Source: Acinetobacter haemolyticus (GTDB taxonomy: Bacteria; Pseudomonadota; Gammaproteobacteria; Pseudomonadales; Moraxellaceae). From it: a stretch of 64,000 nt of DNA. Below the pieces are notes generated by a model that saw nothing but the letters and a program-made list of their open reading frames with translations, searched no databases and was not told the DNA's origin. Below, piece after piece: positions 29,742 through 37,491 of the stretch (position 1 is the first letter of the stretch; each line of letters begins with the position of its first letter). Location of the stretch: the NCBI RefSeq assembly GCF_900406815.1, contig NZ_OVCN01000014.1:1-64000 (forward strand), in the 5' to 3' direction. The translations under genes and the position numbers were made by a program.

Positions 29742-30029
29742 TTAGTCTAGGCTTTCAACAATGTTGATCATCACCTCAGCACAACCTTGGCGGGCAGCTC
29801 GGGCTTTGTTATATTCTTCTGAATCATAACAAGCATGGGCTGTTGCTAGGTCTGAAAACTCGATAATGACATGACGTTGATATTCTTCGCCTTCCAAGCA
29901 ATACGAGTTACCGCCTCTTGCAAGAAACTTTGCACCATACTTTTCAAAAGCGTGAGGTGCTAAAGCCATATATTGTTTATATTGCTCCAGATCGTGGATG
30001 GTAACGTGAGCAATCCAGTAAGCTGACAT
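29742..30029 (-). CDS. DUF1330-family protein
   Basis: This 95-residue protein matches DUF1330, a dimeric alpha/beta-barrel fold. It starts SAYWIAHVTIHDLEQYKQYMALAP and contains ARGGNSYCLEGEE and HVIIEFSDLATAHACYDSEEY. No reaction is established for the family. It is transcribed 56 bases after the GntR regulator in the same direction, and so is probably co-transcribed with it and linked to the catabolic cluster on the other side. AAGGATATAAAAA precedes the ATG. Confidence 0.85.
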   Translation of the reverse strand: MSAYWIAHVTIHDLEQYKQYMALAPHAFEKYGAKFLARGGNSYCLEGEEYQRHVIIEFSDLATAHACYDSEEYNKARAARQGCAEVMINIVESLD

Positions 30030-30085
30030 TTTTATATCCTTATCTAATTTAAGGCGTCATAGCCTTTATATTTGCACTTTAATCA

Positions 30086-30748
30086 TTAACTATTCAAAAT
30101 ATTTTTTGCGACTGAGGCCGCTTCAGCAATATGTTCAGCAACAGCTCGCTTAGCTTTGTCAGCATCTTTGTCTAAGTAGATCGCTTCGCACATATTTTTT
30201 ATACGTTGGTAACCTGAAACCTCACGTCTAGTGGATTTCATGGTCATGGCACGAAGTCGACTAATACGACCGTTTAGACGTTGTACCACTTCCCAGGCGA
30301 TGTAATGTTTCGCTGTAGTGAAAATGGTCTCATACAGCTTTGCTGAGGTGGCAATAATCAAATTAATATCATCAGCAGCAAAAGCTTGTTCAAGTTCCGC
30401 CAATAATTCTTTTAATTGTTGAGTGGTTTGATCAGTAAGATTTTTGGTGCAATCCGCAACAGCACTTTGTTCGAGTAAAAGACGGATTTCATAGATTTGT
30501 GAAGCAATTTCCCAATCCAGTAATGAAACAATTGGACCTTTATTCGGCAAGATTTCAACCAGACCCTCTGCTTCCAGATAGCGAATGACTTCACGTACCA
30601 CGGAGCGGCTAACGCCGAGTTCTTCACAAAGGGTCCGTTCAACCAATCTTTTTCCTGATGGAAAATAACCTGTAATAATGGCATTACGCACTTTATCTAG
30701 ACAAAGCTCACGCAAAGTCACAGGTGGGTTTTCAATTTTAAGATTCAT
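30086..30748 (-). CDS. GntR-family regulator (FCD domain)
   Basis: This 220-residue protein has the winged helix at residues about 10-75 (LCLDKVRNAIITGYFPSGKRLVERTLCEELGVSRSVVREVIRYLEAEGLVEI, read in pieces). The all-helical FCD ligand-binding domain spans about 85-215. It belongs to the FadR/VanR subfamily, whose operators have the form TGGTNNNACCA. A perfect palindrome of that kind lies in the divergent promoter at 30844-30865, with a close copy at 38707-38728. It is the probable repressor of the flavin-monooxygenase cluster, released by a substrate or intermediate carboxylate. Confidence 0.9.
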   Translation of the reverse strand: MNLKIENPPVTLRELCLDKVRNAIITGYFPSGKRLVERTLCEELGVSRSVVREVIRYLEAEGLVEILPNKGPIVSLLDWEIASQIYEIRLLLEQSAVADCTKNLTDQTTQQLKELLAELEQAFAADDINLIIATSAKLYETIFTTAKHYIAWEVVQRLNGRISRLRAMTMKSTRREVSGYQRIKNMCEAIYLDKDADKAKRAVAEHIAEAASVAKNILNS

Positions 30749-30843
30749 AGAAATTAATCTTTCCTGATTTCAGTAATGCAGAGTTTTGTTACATGTTCTT
30801 TACCAAAAAAGAGCATAGCAAACTCTTGCTTTTTTTTCATTAT

Positions 30844-30865
30844 GTATTATGGTATACCATAATAC
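30844..30865. promoter_or_regulatory. 22-bp perfect palindrome, GntR operator
   Basis: The core ATTATGGTATACCATAAT (30846-30863) extends two more paired bases on each side, making 22 perfectly symmetric bases. It contains TGGTATACCA, the TGGT-N2/3-ACCA form used by FadR-type GntR proteins. It is 36 bases before the DUF1185 start and 96 from the gntR start, so it can control both directions. Confidence 0.75.
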
Positions 30866-30900
30866 GAATGACAAGATATATTCACTCGCAAGGAAATGCC

Positions 30901-31503
30901 ATGAATCTAATCCGTAAAACAGTACTTCACGTTGAAACGACGTATGTCGATGGCGGTAAAGAAGCAGCAAAACCATTAAAGATGGTCGCTGCTGCGGCTG
31001 TAATTAAAAATCCCTGGGCAGGGCAGGCTTATGTCGAAAACCTAACACCCGAAATCCGCCGTATTGCACCTATTCTAAGTGAACATCTGACTAAACTGAT
31101 TATAGATGAGGTGGGTTCAGGTGAAGCCGTGGAGGCCTTTGGTAAAAGTGCGGTCGTGGGATTAGATGGAGAACTTGAACATGCATCCGCACTCATCCAT
31201 ACCTTACATTTTGGTAATACTTACCGTGGAGCAGTTGGCGCAAAATCTTATTTAGCCTTTAACAACACTCGAGGTCCCGCCAATGCGCCAATCCTGATTC
31301 CAATGGTGGATAAAAATGATGAAGGTCGCCGTTCACACTATTTAACTCTACAGTTTGCCATTCCAGATGCACCTGCGGCTGATGAACTAGTGGTCGTGAT
31401 AGGTGCTGCTACAGGTGGTCGTCCACATCATCGTATTGGTGACCGTTATCAGGATTTAAAGGAATTAGGTCATGATCTCGAAAACCCAGCCGCTATCAAA
31501 TAA
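30901..31503 (+). CDS. DUF1185 (amino acid synthesis family, PF06684) protein
   Basis: This 200-residue protein matches PF06684. Visible stretches are RKTVLHVETTYVDGG, KMVAAAAVIKNPWAGQAYVENL and GAATGGRPHHRIGDRYQDL. A structural representative of the family (Bordetella BB2672) was described as having a chorismate-mutase/YjgF-like fold. YjgF-type RutC helps remove aminoacrylate in pyrimidine breakdown, so an enamine/imine deaminase-like role is conceivable here (inference). AAGGAAATGCC precedes the ATG at 30901; a longer frame to 30793 would run through the operator and is rejected. It is first in the cluster. Confidence 0.85.
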   Translation: MNLIRKTVLHVETTYVDGGKEAAKPLKMVAAAAVIKNPWAGQAYVENLTPEIRRIAPILSEHLTKLIIDEVGSGEAVEAFGKSAVVGLDGELEHASALIHTLHFGNTYRGAVGAKSYLAFNNTRGPANAPILIPMVDKNDEGRRSHYLTLQFAIPDAPAADELVVVIGAATGGRPHHRIGDRYQDLKELGHDLENPAAIK

Positions 31504-32263
31504 CCGTATTGCTCATTATTTTGAGCAGGGGGAGGGAGAACCATTGGTGCTGATTCATGGCGTGGGAATGCAAGCACAGGCATGGTATCCACAAATTGAG
31601 TATTTCTCAAAACATTACCGAGTCATTTCGTTGGATATGCCAGGGCATGGCCAAAGCACCAAGTTGGCGGATGATGCGCAATTGCAGGACTTTGTAAACT
31701 GGACTATCGAGTTTATTAATGCGCTGGATCTAGGTGCTGTAAATCTGGCGGGTCATTCAATGGGGGCTCTGATTACCACAGGCGTAAGCGCTACCCGACC
31801 TGATCTGGTAAAACGGATGGCAGTGCTGAATGGCGTGTATAAACGTACCCCACAGGCAAAGGATGCCGTGATTCGGCGGGCGGAAGAATTAAAGACTGGC
31901 CATATTGATATTGAGACTCCATTGCAGCGTTGGTTTGGCGATAGCGAAATTGAGCAGCAGGCTGCGCGCAAAGTGAAATCGTGGCTAGAAGATGTTGATA
32001 GGTCTGGTTATGCAACGGCTTATTCCGCTTTTGCGCGAGGCGATGCGGTATATGCAGATCAGTGGTCAAATATTCGTTGTCCAGCCCTGATTTTAACAGG
32101 CACAGGTGATCCTAATTCAACTGCGGAAATGGCAATCCAGATGGCCAGTAAGGCAAAAAATGGCAAAGCGATTGTGATTGAAAATGAACGCCATATGGTG
32201 AACTTGACCGCACCAGATAAAGTGAACAATGCAATGCAGGCATGGTTGGAAACCAGCCTCTAG
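31472..32263 (+). CDS. alpha/beta-hydrolase
   Basis: This 263-residue protein has the alpha/beta hydrolase fold. The oxyanion region is LIHGVGMQAQAW, the nucleophile Ser lies in AGHSMGAL (about residue 94), the acid is probably in LTGTGDPNST and the catalytic His in NERHMVNL near 245. It overlaps the DUF1185 gene by 32 bases, with AAGGAATTAGG before the ATG, which implies tight coupling. In a Rut- or Pyr-like pathway this position would hydrolyse an aminoacrylate-, formamide- or amide-type intermediate. The substrate is inferred only. Confidence 0.85.
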   Translation: MISKTQPLSNNRIAHYFEQGEGEPLVLIHGVGMQAQAWYPQIEYFSKHYRVISLDMPGHGQSTKLADDAQLQDFVNWTIEFINALDLGAVNLAGHSMGALITTGVSATRPDLVKRMAVLNGVYKRTPQAKDAVIRRAEELKTGHIDIETPLQRWFGDSEIEQQAARKVKSWLEDVDRSGYATAYSAFARGDAVYADQWSNIRCPALILTGTGDPNSTAEMAIQMASKAKNGKAIVIENERHMVNLTAPDKVNNAMQAWLETSL

Positions 32264-32293
32264 ATTGCCATATATCAATGAAGGAATATAACA

Positions 32294-33226
32294 ATGAGTG
32301 AGATGGAAACTGTCAATAAAATACGTGAACTCCGTGATGCCTTTGGATCATTTATGACGGGCGTGACGGTGGTCACCACCTGCAAAGAGGATGGAACACC
32401 ATTAGGCTTTACCGCAAACTCCTTTGCTTCGGTATCTCTGGACCCAGCCTTGCTTTTGGTGAGCATTGCCAAGACATCCAGCAACTACAATAACTTCGCC
32501 AACGCATCCCATTTTGCCATCAATATCTTGGCGGAAGAGCAAAAGGACGTTTCCAACACTTTCGCCCGCCCAAGTGATGACCGTTTTGCCCAAGTGGCAT
32601 GGTCAACAAGCGAACACCAAAATCCATTGATTGACGGGGTGAGTGCATGGTTTGACTGCACCACGTATCAAATTGTTGATGCTGGTGATCATGCGATCCT
32701 GATTGGTAAAGTTGAGGATTTCGCTTCAGCAGGCTTTGCAGGTCTCGGTTATTACCGCGGCGCATATTTCACCCCAGCTAAATCATCCACTGACGTTATT
32801 TCAAGCATGAAAGTGATGATGATGGCGTTAGTTGGACATGAAAACCAGATTTTGCTTGAACAAACGGCTGATAATAAATGGACATTGCCGCATTTGGTGG
32901 TGGATAAGGATGGGGCGGAAAAAGCGCTGGAAAAAATCTTTGCAGCCTATCAGCCAGAAGCATCACCGAGTTTTATTTACTCTGTCTATGATGATGTGAC
33001 CACACAGCAGCAATATATTGCCTTCCTTTGCAATACGCCTGTACCCACGGCACATAAAGGTCAATTTGTAGACTTGAATGACCTTGATCAGTTGAATTTT
33101 GTGGATAGTGCCTTGCAGAGCATGTTGATGCGCTATCGCAAGGAAAATCATCTAAAAACCTATGGTGTTTATTACGGTAATCAAACCAATGGAACGGTTC
33201 GTCAAATTGTTAAAGAGGAAGTTTAA
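32294..33226 (+). CDS. flavin reductase with C-terminal extra domain
   Basis: The first about 165 residues form a flavin reductase domain: FMTGVTVVTTCKEDGTPLGFTANSFASVSLDPALLLVSI, then HFAINILAEEQKDVSNTFA. It would use NAD(P)H to supply reduced flavin to the neighbouring monooxygenase. The total is 310 residues, and the additional about 140 are not part of the normal domain. This tail (LVGHENQILLEQ...WTLPHLVV...GQFVDLNDL) looks like a degenerate Nudix fold without the catalytic Nudix box. By analogy, the Acinetobacter 4-hydroxyphenylacetate reductase has a regulatory C-terminal domain. The ribosome-binding site AAGGAATATAAC is clear. Confidence 0.85.
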   Translation: MSEMETVNKIRELRDAFGSFMTGVTVVTTCKEDGTPLGFTANSFASVSLDPALLLVSIAKTSSNYNNFANASHFAINILAEEQKDVSNTFARPSDDRFAQVAWSTSEHQNPLIDGVSAWFDCTTYQIVDAGDHAILIGKVEDFASAGFAGLGYYRGAYFTPAKSSTDVISSMKVMMMALVGHENQILLEQTADNKWTLPHLVVDKDGAEKALEKIFAAYQPEASPSFIYSVYDDVTTQQQYIAFLCNTPVPTAHKGQFVDLNDLDQLNFVDSALQSMLMRYRKENHLKTYGVYYGNQTNGTVRQIVKEEV

Positions 33227-33228
33227 CC

Positions 33229-34266
33229 ATGCGCTTTTCATTATTTGTACACATGGAACGTGTTTCTGACCAGCAAACCCAAAAGCAGCTTTATGATGAA
33301 ATGATCGAGCTGTGCCAGATTGCAGACCGTGGCGGTATGCATGCCATATGGACAGGTGAACACCATGCCATGAACTTTACCATTGCACCTAACCCATTTA
33401 TTAATCTAGTTGATATTGCCAATAAAACCCAGAATGTGCGTTTGGGTACAGGAACGGTGGTGGCACCATTCTGGCATCCGATTAAACTGGCGGGTGAGGC
33501 GGCCATGACTGACATCATCACCAACGGCCGTCTAGACATCGGGATTGCGCGTGGTGCTTATTCATTTGAATATGAACGTATGGTGCCAGGTATGGATGCA
33601 TGGAGTGCGGGGCAGCGTTTACGTGAAATGATTCCTGCGATCAAGAATCTTTGGAAAGGTGACTACGAACATAATGGTGAGTTCTGGCAGTTCCCAAAAA
33701 CCACATCTGCACCACAACCGTTGCAGCAGCCACATCCACCAATCTGGGTAGCGGCCCGTGATCCAAACAGTCATGAGTTTGCGGTACAAAATGGTTGTAA
33801 TGTGCAAGTAACACCACTGCATTTTGGTGATGACGAAGTTGAGAAATTGATGGGTCATTTCAATGCTGCATGTGAGAAGTTTGCTAATGTGCCACGTCCT
33901 GAAATTATGTTACTGCGTCATACCTATGTGGCTGACAGTGAAGAGGATGCTCAATTGGCAGCAGACGAAATCAATGTGTTCTATAACTATTTTGGCGCAT
34001 GGTTTAAAAACGAGCGCGAAATTAATCAGGGTTTGATTGCACCATTAAGCGAAGATGAAATTGCAGCACATCCGTTTTATAGTGCAGAAGCAATGCGTAA
34101 AAATAATGTGATTGGTCCCGCACAAGAAGTGATTAAACGCTTAAAGACCTATGAGGCGATGGGTTATAACGAATATTCATTCTGGATTGATACGGGCATG
34201 AGCTTTGAACGTAAGAAAGCCTCATTGGAGCGTATGATTAATGAAGTAATGCCTGCATTTGCATAG
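33229..34266 (+). CDS. luciferase-like (LLM) flavin-dependent monooxygenase
   Basis: This TIM-barrel monooxygenase of 345 residues uses reduced flavin and oxygen. Bacterial-luciferase family motifs are MHAIWTGEHHAMNF, VRLGTGTVVAPFWHPIKLAGEAAMTDIITNGRLDIGIARGAY (in pieces, residues about 66-107) and PPIWVAARDP. It begins 2 bases after the reductase stop, so the pair is a two-component system. Characterised relatives include RutA (uracil ring cleavage) and PyrA (pyridine ring cleavage in Arthrobacter). It is the likely ring-opening step of the pathway. The substrate is not determined by sequence. Confidence 0.88.
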   Translation: MRFSLFVHMERVSDQQTQKQLYDEMIELCQIADRGGMHAIWTGEHHAMNFTIAPNPFINLVDIANKTQNVRLGTGTVVAPFWHPIKLAGEAAMTDIITNGRLDIGIARGAYSFEYERMVPGMDAWSAGQRLREMIPAIKNLWKGDYEHNGEFWQFPKTTSAPQPLQQPHPPIWVAARDPNSHEFAVQNGCNVQVTPLHFGDDEVEKLMGHFNAACEKFANVPRPEIMLLRHTYVADSEEDAQLAADEINVFYNYFGAWFKNEREINQGLIAPLSEDEIAAHPFYSAEAMRKNNVIGPAQEVIKRLKTYEAMGYNEYSFWIDTGMSFERKKASLERMINEVMPAFA

Positions 34267-34276
34267 GAGAGAAGAT

Positions 34277-35746
34277 ATGACTTCTCAATTCCAGTTGTAT
34301 ATTAATGGTCAATTTGAGGACGGTGCTGCGCAATTTGACAGTATCAATCCAGCGACGGGTCAGGTATGGACAAAAATGCCTGAGGCGCGTACTGATGAAG
34401 TCAATCGTGCGGTTGCTGCCGCATCACAGGCTTTACAGAACAGTGCTTGGGCAGACCTGACCGCATCACAGCGTGGCAAGTTGCTGTATAAACTTGCCGA
34501 CTTGATTGAAAAGGCTGCACCCCAACTGGCGGAGTATGAAACCAGTGATACAGGCAAGATCATTCGTGAAACTTCCAGCCAGATTGCCTATGTGGCGGAA
34601 TATTATCGATACTATGCGGGAATCGCGGATAAGCTTGAGGGTAGTTATTTGCCTATCGACAAGCAGGACATGCAGGTGTGGACCATTCGTGAACCTGTCG
34701 GCGTGGTGGCTGCGATCGTTCCATGGAATAGTCAGTTATTCCTGTCAGCGGTTAAAGTTGGCCCAGCTTTAGCTGCGGGATGTACAGTTGTGCTAAAAGC
34801 TTCGGAAGAAGCACCTGCACCGTTACTTGCCTTTGCCCGTCTGGTTCATGAAGCAGGATTTCCAGCAGGGGTGATTAATGTCATTACTGGTTTTGGCCCT
34901 GAATGTGGTGCTGTACTGAGTAGCCATCCAGATGTGGCGCACGTGGCATTTACAGGTGGTCCAGAAACCGCACGTCATATTGTGCGTAATTCGGCTGAAA
35001 ACCTTGCCAAAGTATCACTTGAGCTGGGTGGAAAATCTCCATTTATCGTGTTTGCAGATGCAGATCTGCAAAGCGCTGTAAATGCGCAGGTGGCTGCAAT
35101 CTTCGCCGCTACTGGGCAAAGCTGCGTTGCGGGTTCCCGTTTACTGGTTGAGGAAAGCATCAAGGATGAGTTTGTACAGCGTCTGGTTGAGCGGGTACAG
35201 AGCATCAAGATTGGTTTGCCTGATGATATGGCAACTGAATATGGTCCTCTATGCACGCTACGTCAGCGCCAGAAAATCGAGCAGGTGGTCGCAAGTTCCA
35301 TTCAGCAAGGCGCGAAATTGCTTACAGGTGGGAAATCACTAGCTCGTGAGGGTTATTATTACTCGCCGACGATTCTGGACTGTAGTGATGTACCACAGGC
35401 AGATTGTGTCATGACTGAACTTTTTGGTCCTGTATTGGCGGTTGTGAGTTTTAGTACTGAGACAGAAGCCATCCAGAAAGCCAATGATACGCCTTATGGG
35501 CTTGCCGCAGGTGTATTTACCAATAATTTAGGCCGTGCTCACCGTATGACTAAAGCCATACGTTCAGGCATTGTCTGGTTGAATACTTACCGTGCCGTGT
35601 CACCGCTGGCTCCTTTTGGTGGTCATGGCTTGTCTGGTCACGGGCGCGAAGGTGGATCAGATGCGGTGCTGGATTACACCACCACAAAAACGGTGTGGCT
35701 GCGCACGTCAGATCAGCCGATTGATGATCCCTTTGTAATGCGATAG
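34277..35746 (+). CDS. aldehyde dehydrogenase
   Basis: This 489-residue NAD(P)-dependent aldehyde dehydrogenase starts at ATG 34277 with AGGAGAG about 5 bases upstream, 10 bases after the monooxygenase stop. The NAD-binding region is VPWNSQLFLSAVK, the base is in [12 protein letters not shown], and the catalytic Cys is in ATGQSCVAGSR. In the pyridine pathway the second step oxidises the ring-opened N-(4-oxobutenyl)formamide aldehyde, which would suit this gene. This is a pathway analogy, not a substrate assignment. Confidence 0.87.
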   Translation: MTSQFQLYINGQFEDGAAQFDSINPATGQVWTKMPEARTDEVNRAVAAASQALQNSAWADLTASQRGKLLYKLADLIEKAAPQLAEYETSDTGKIIRETSSQIAYVAEYYRYYAGIADKLEGSYLPIDKQDMQVWTIREPVGVVAAIVPWNSQLFLSAVKVGPALAAGCTVVLKASEEAPAPLLAFARLVHEAGFPAGVINVITGFGPECGAVLSSHPDVAHVAFTGGPETARHIVRNSAENLAKVSLELGGKSPFIVFADADLQSAVNAQVAAIFAATGQSCVAGSRLLVEESIKDEFVQRLVERVQSIKIGLPDDMATEYGPLCTLRQRQKIEQVVASSIQQGAKLLTGGKSLAREGYYYSPTILDCSDVPQADCVMTELFGPVLAVVSFSTETEAIQKANDTPYGLAAGVFTNNLGRAHRMTKAIRSGIVWLNTYRAVSPLAPFGGHGLSGHGREGGSDAVLDYTTTKTVWLRTSDQPIDDPFVMR

Positions 35747-36065
35747 CACCGCAAAGACAAGATAAAGGAAGTTGAGTTTCATGGATGAACTTATGAATAG
35801 ATTGAATTTTAGAATCCTATAAACCGAATCAGGGTTTAAAAAAGATCGTTATTGTTGGGCCTTAAAATGCATCAACAGGGTTCGCTTTATCTTTTTTTGC
35901 CATTTACTCCCCAAAACTGCTGAAAAAACAGTGTGTAACAACTAAAGAAATTGAAGTCAGGTTATCTAGATATGGCACTGACTAGGCAGGTTGTGAAACC
36001 TAAGTTTACTCTCACTAATAGATTGATATTGAGGAAAATGAGTTCCTCAAAGAGAGATTAAGGAT
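35747..36065 (+). other. 319-bp gap inside the catabolic operon
   Basis: No full gene is visible. AAGGAAG at 35766 is followed by an ATG at 35781 and a 13-codon frame ending at 35822, possibly a leader or the remnant of a lost gene. AAACC/GGTTT (35821-35838) and GAGGAA/TTCCTC (about 36032-36049) are short inverted repeats. No copy of the GntR palindrome was seen here, so the permease and porin are probably transcribed from the upstream promoter or an unrecognised local one. Confidence 0.55.
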
Positions 36066-37466
36066 ATGAGCCAAAATGAAAAAAATGCTTTCGCGATAGA
36101 AAGCCATTCAATTGATTACGTTGATCCATCTGAACGAAACGGTAAGGTTCGGGATCTGTTTACCCTCTGGTTCTGCACCAATATTGCACCTTTAGCGGTT
36201 ATCACAGGCGCAATGTCAATGTTAACCTTTAATTTGAGCCTGATTAGTGCGTTGGTGGCGATTTGCTGCGGACATTTTTTTGGTGCCGCGATTCTAGCTC
36301 TGACCTCTGCACAAGGGCCACAGGTCGGTATTCCACAAATGATTCAAAGCCGTGCGCAGTTTGGGCGTTATGGTGCATTGTTGGTGGTGTTATTTACTAC
36401 CCTGATTTATCTCGGTTTCTTTATTTCCAACATTATTTTATCTGGAAAAACCCTGCATACAGTCGTTCCAGCCATTCCTGTGCCAACCGCTACGGTGATT
36501 GGGGCAGTTGCCGCCACCACCATGGGTATTATCGGCTATCACTTAATTCATAAGTTTAACAAGATTGGTACTTGGTTTATGGGTGGCTCATTGTTGATTG
36601 GTCTAATCATCATGATCCCGCATATCAATGCTGACGTTTTGGCCAAAGGCTCTTTCAATATGAAAGGTTGGTTTGCCATGTTTGGTCTCTGTGCGGTCTG
36701 GCAAATCAGTTTCTCACCCTACACCTCAGATTATTCAAGATATCTACCTAAAAGTATCGGAATTTATAAACCTTTTATCTATACCTACTTGGGTGCGTCA
36801 TTGGGAACAATCTTTGCTATGGGCTTTGGTACGGTTGCGGTAAGTATCGGTTCAGGTACAGATGCGATGGAGGCGGTTAAGTCGGGCACAGGTATATTTG
36901 GTTATGTACTGATGATTTTGTTCCTCTGCAACATCATTGGTCATAATGCGATGAATCTATATGGGGCGGTTCTTTCCTGTATTACTTCGATCCAGACTTT
37001 TGCAGGGCAATGGATACCAAGTAAAAATATCCGTATTGCGCTATCCATTATTGTACTTATTCTTGCAACATTCATCGCATTGTGGGCTTCAAGCAACTTC
37101 ATCAGCTTCTTCCTAAATGTAATTTTTGCCTTGCTGTTTATTCTGGTACCTTGGGTGGCGATTAACCTGTTGGATTTCTATGTCATCAACAAGAAATCTT
37201 ACGATATTCAATCTATCTTTGCACAGGACGGCGGTGTTTACGGCAAATTTAATGCCAAAGCTTTAACTGCCTATTTTATTGGAATCGTGGTGCAAATTCC
37301 TTTCCTAACTAATGCGTTTTTTATAGGGCCATTTGCGAATCTCATTCCCGATGTGGATGTGTCTTGGGTGATTGGTTTAGTGGTCAGTTTTGTTGTGTAT
37401 TACCTGTTTAATCTAGGAAAGATTAAATGTGCAAGTCCAGCATTCGATGCCGAGACACAACACTGA
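36066..37466 (+). CDS. NCS1-family purine/cytosine-type permease
   Basis: This inner-membrane transporter of 466 residues has about 12 hydrophobic helices. NCS1 (CodB-like) motifs are LFTLWFCTNIAPLAVITGAM, TSAQGPQVGIPQMIQSRAQFG, SPYTSDYSRYLP and LVPWVAINLLDFYVI. NCS1 proteins carry N-heterocycles such as cytosine, allantoin, hydantoins and pyridoxine or nicotinamide-like compounds. Its place in a monooxygenase/reductase cluster is therefore strong circumstantial evidence that the substrate is an N-heterocycle. TTAAGGAT precedes the ATG. Confidence 0.88.
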   Translation: MSQNEKNAFAIESHSIDYVDPSERNGKVRDLFTLWFCTNIAPLAVITGAMSMLTFNLSLISALVAICCGHFFGAAILALTSAQGPQVGIPQMIQSRAQFGRYGALLVVLFTTLIYLGFFISNIILSGKTLHTVVPAIPVPTATVIGAVAATTMGIIGYHLIHKFNKIGTWFMGGSLLIGLIIMIPHINADVLAKGSFNMKGWFAMFGLCAVWQISFSPYTSDYSRYLPKSIGIYKPFIYTYLGASLGTIFAMGFGTVAVSIGSGTDAMEAVKSGTGIFGYVLMILFLCNIIGHNAMNLYGAVLSCITSIQTFAGQWIPSKNIRIALSIIVLILATFIALWASSNFISFFLNVIFALLFILVPWVAINLLDFYVINKKSYDIQSIFAQDGGVYGKFNAKALTAYFIGIVVQIPFLTNAFFIGPFANLIPDVDVSWVIGLVVSFVVYYLFNLGKIKCASPAFDAETQH

Positions 37467-37491
37467 ACATGAGATGAAAGGAATCTAAAAC

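Noticed and set aside
30793..30900. Longer N-terminus for the DUF1185 protein
   Set aside because: It would be translated through the GntR palindrome and promoter; AAGGAAATGCC points to 30901.
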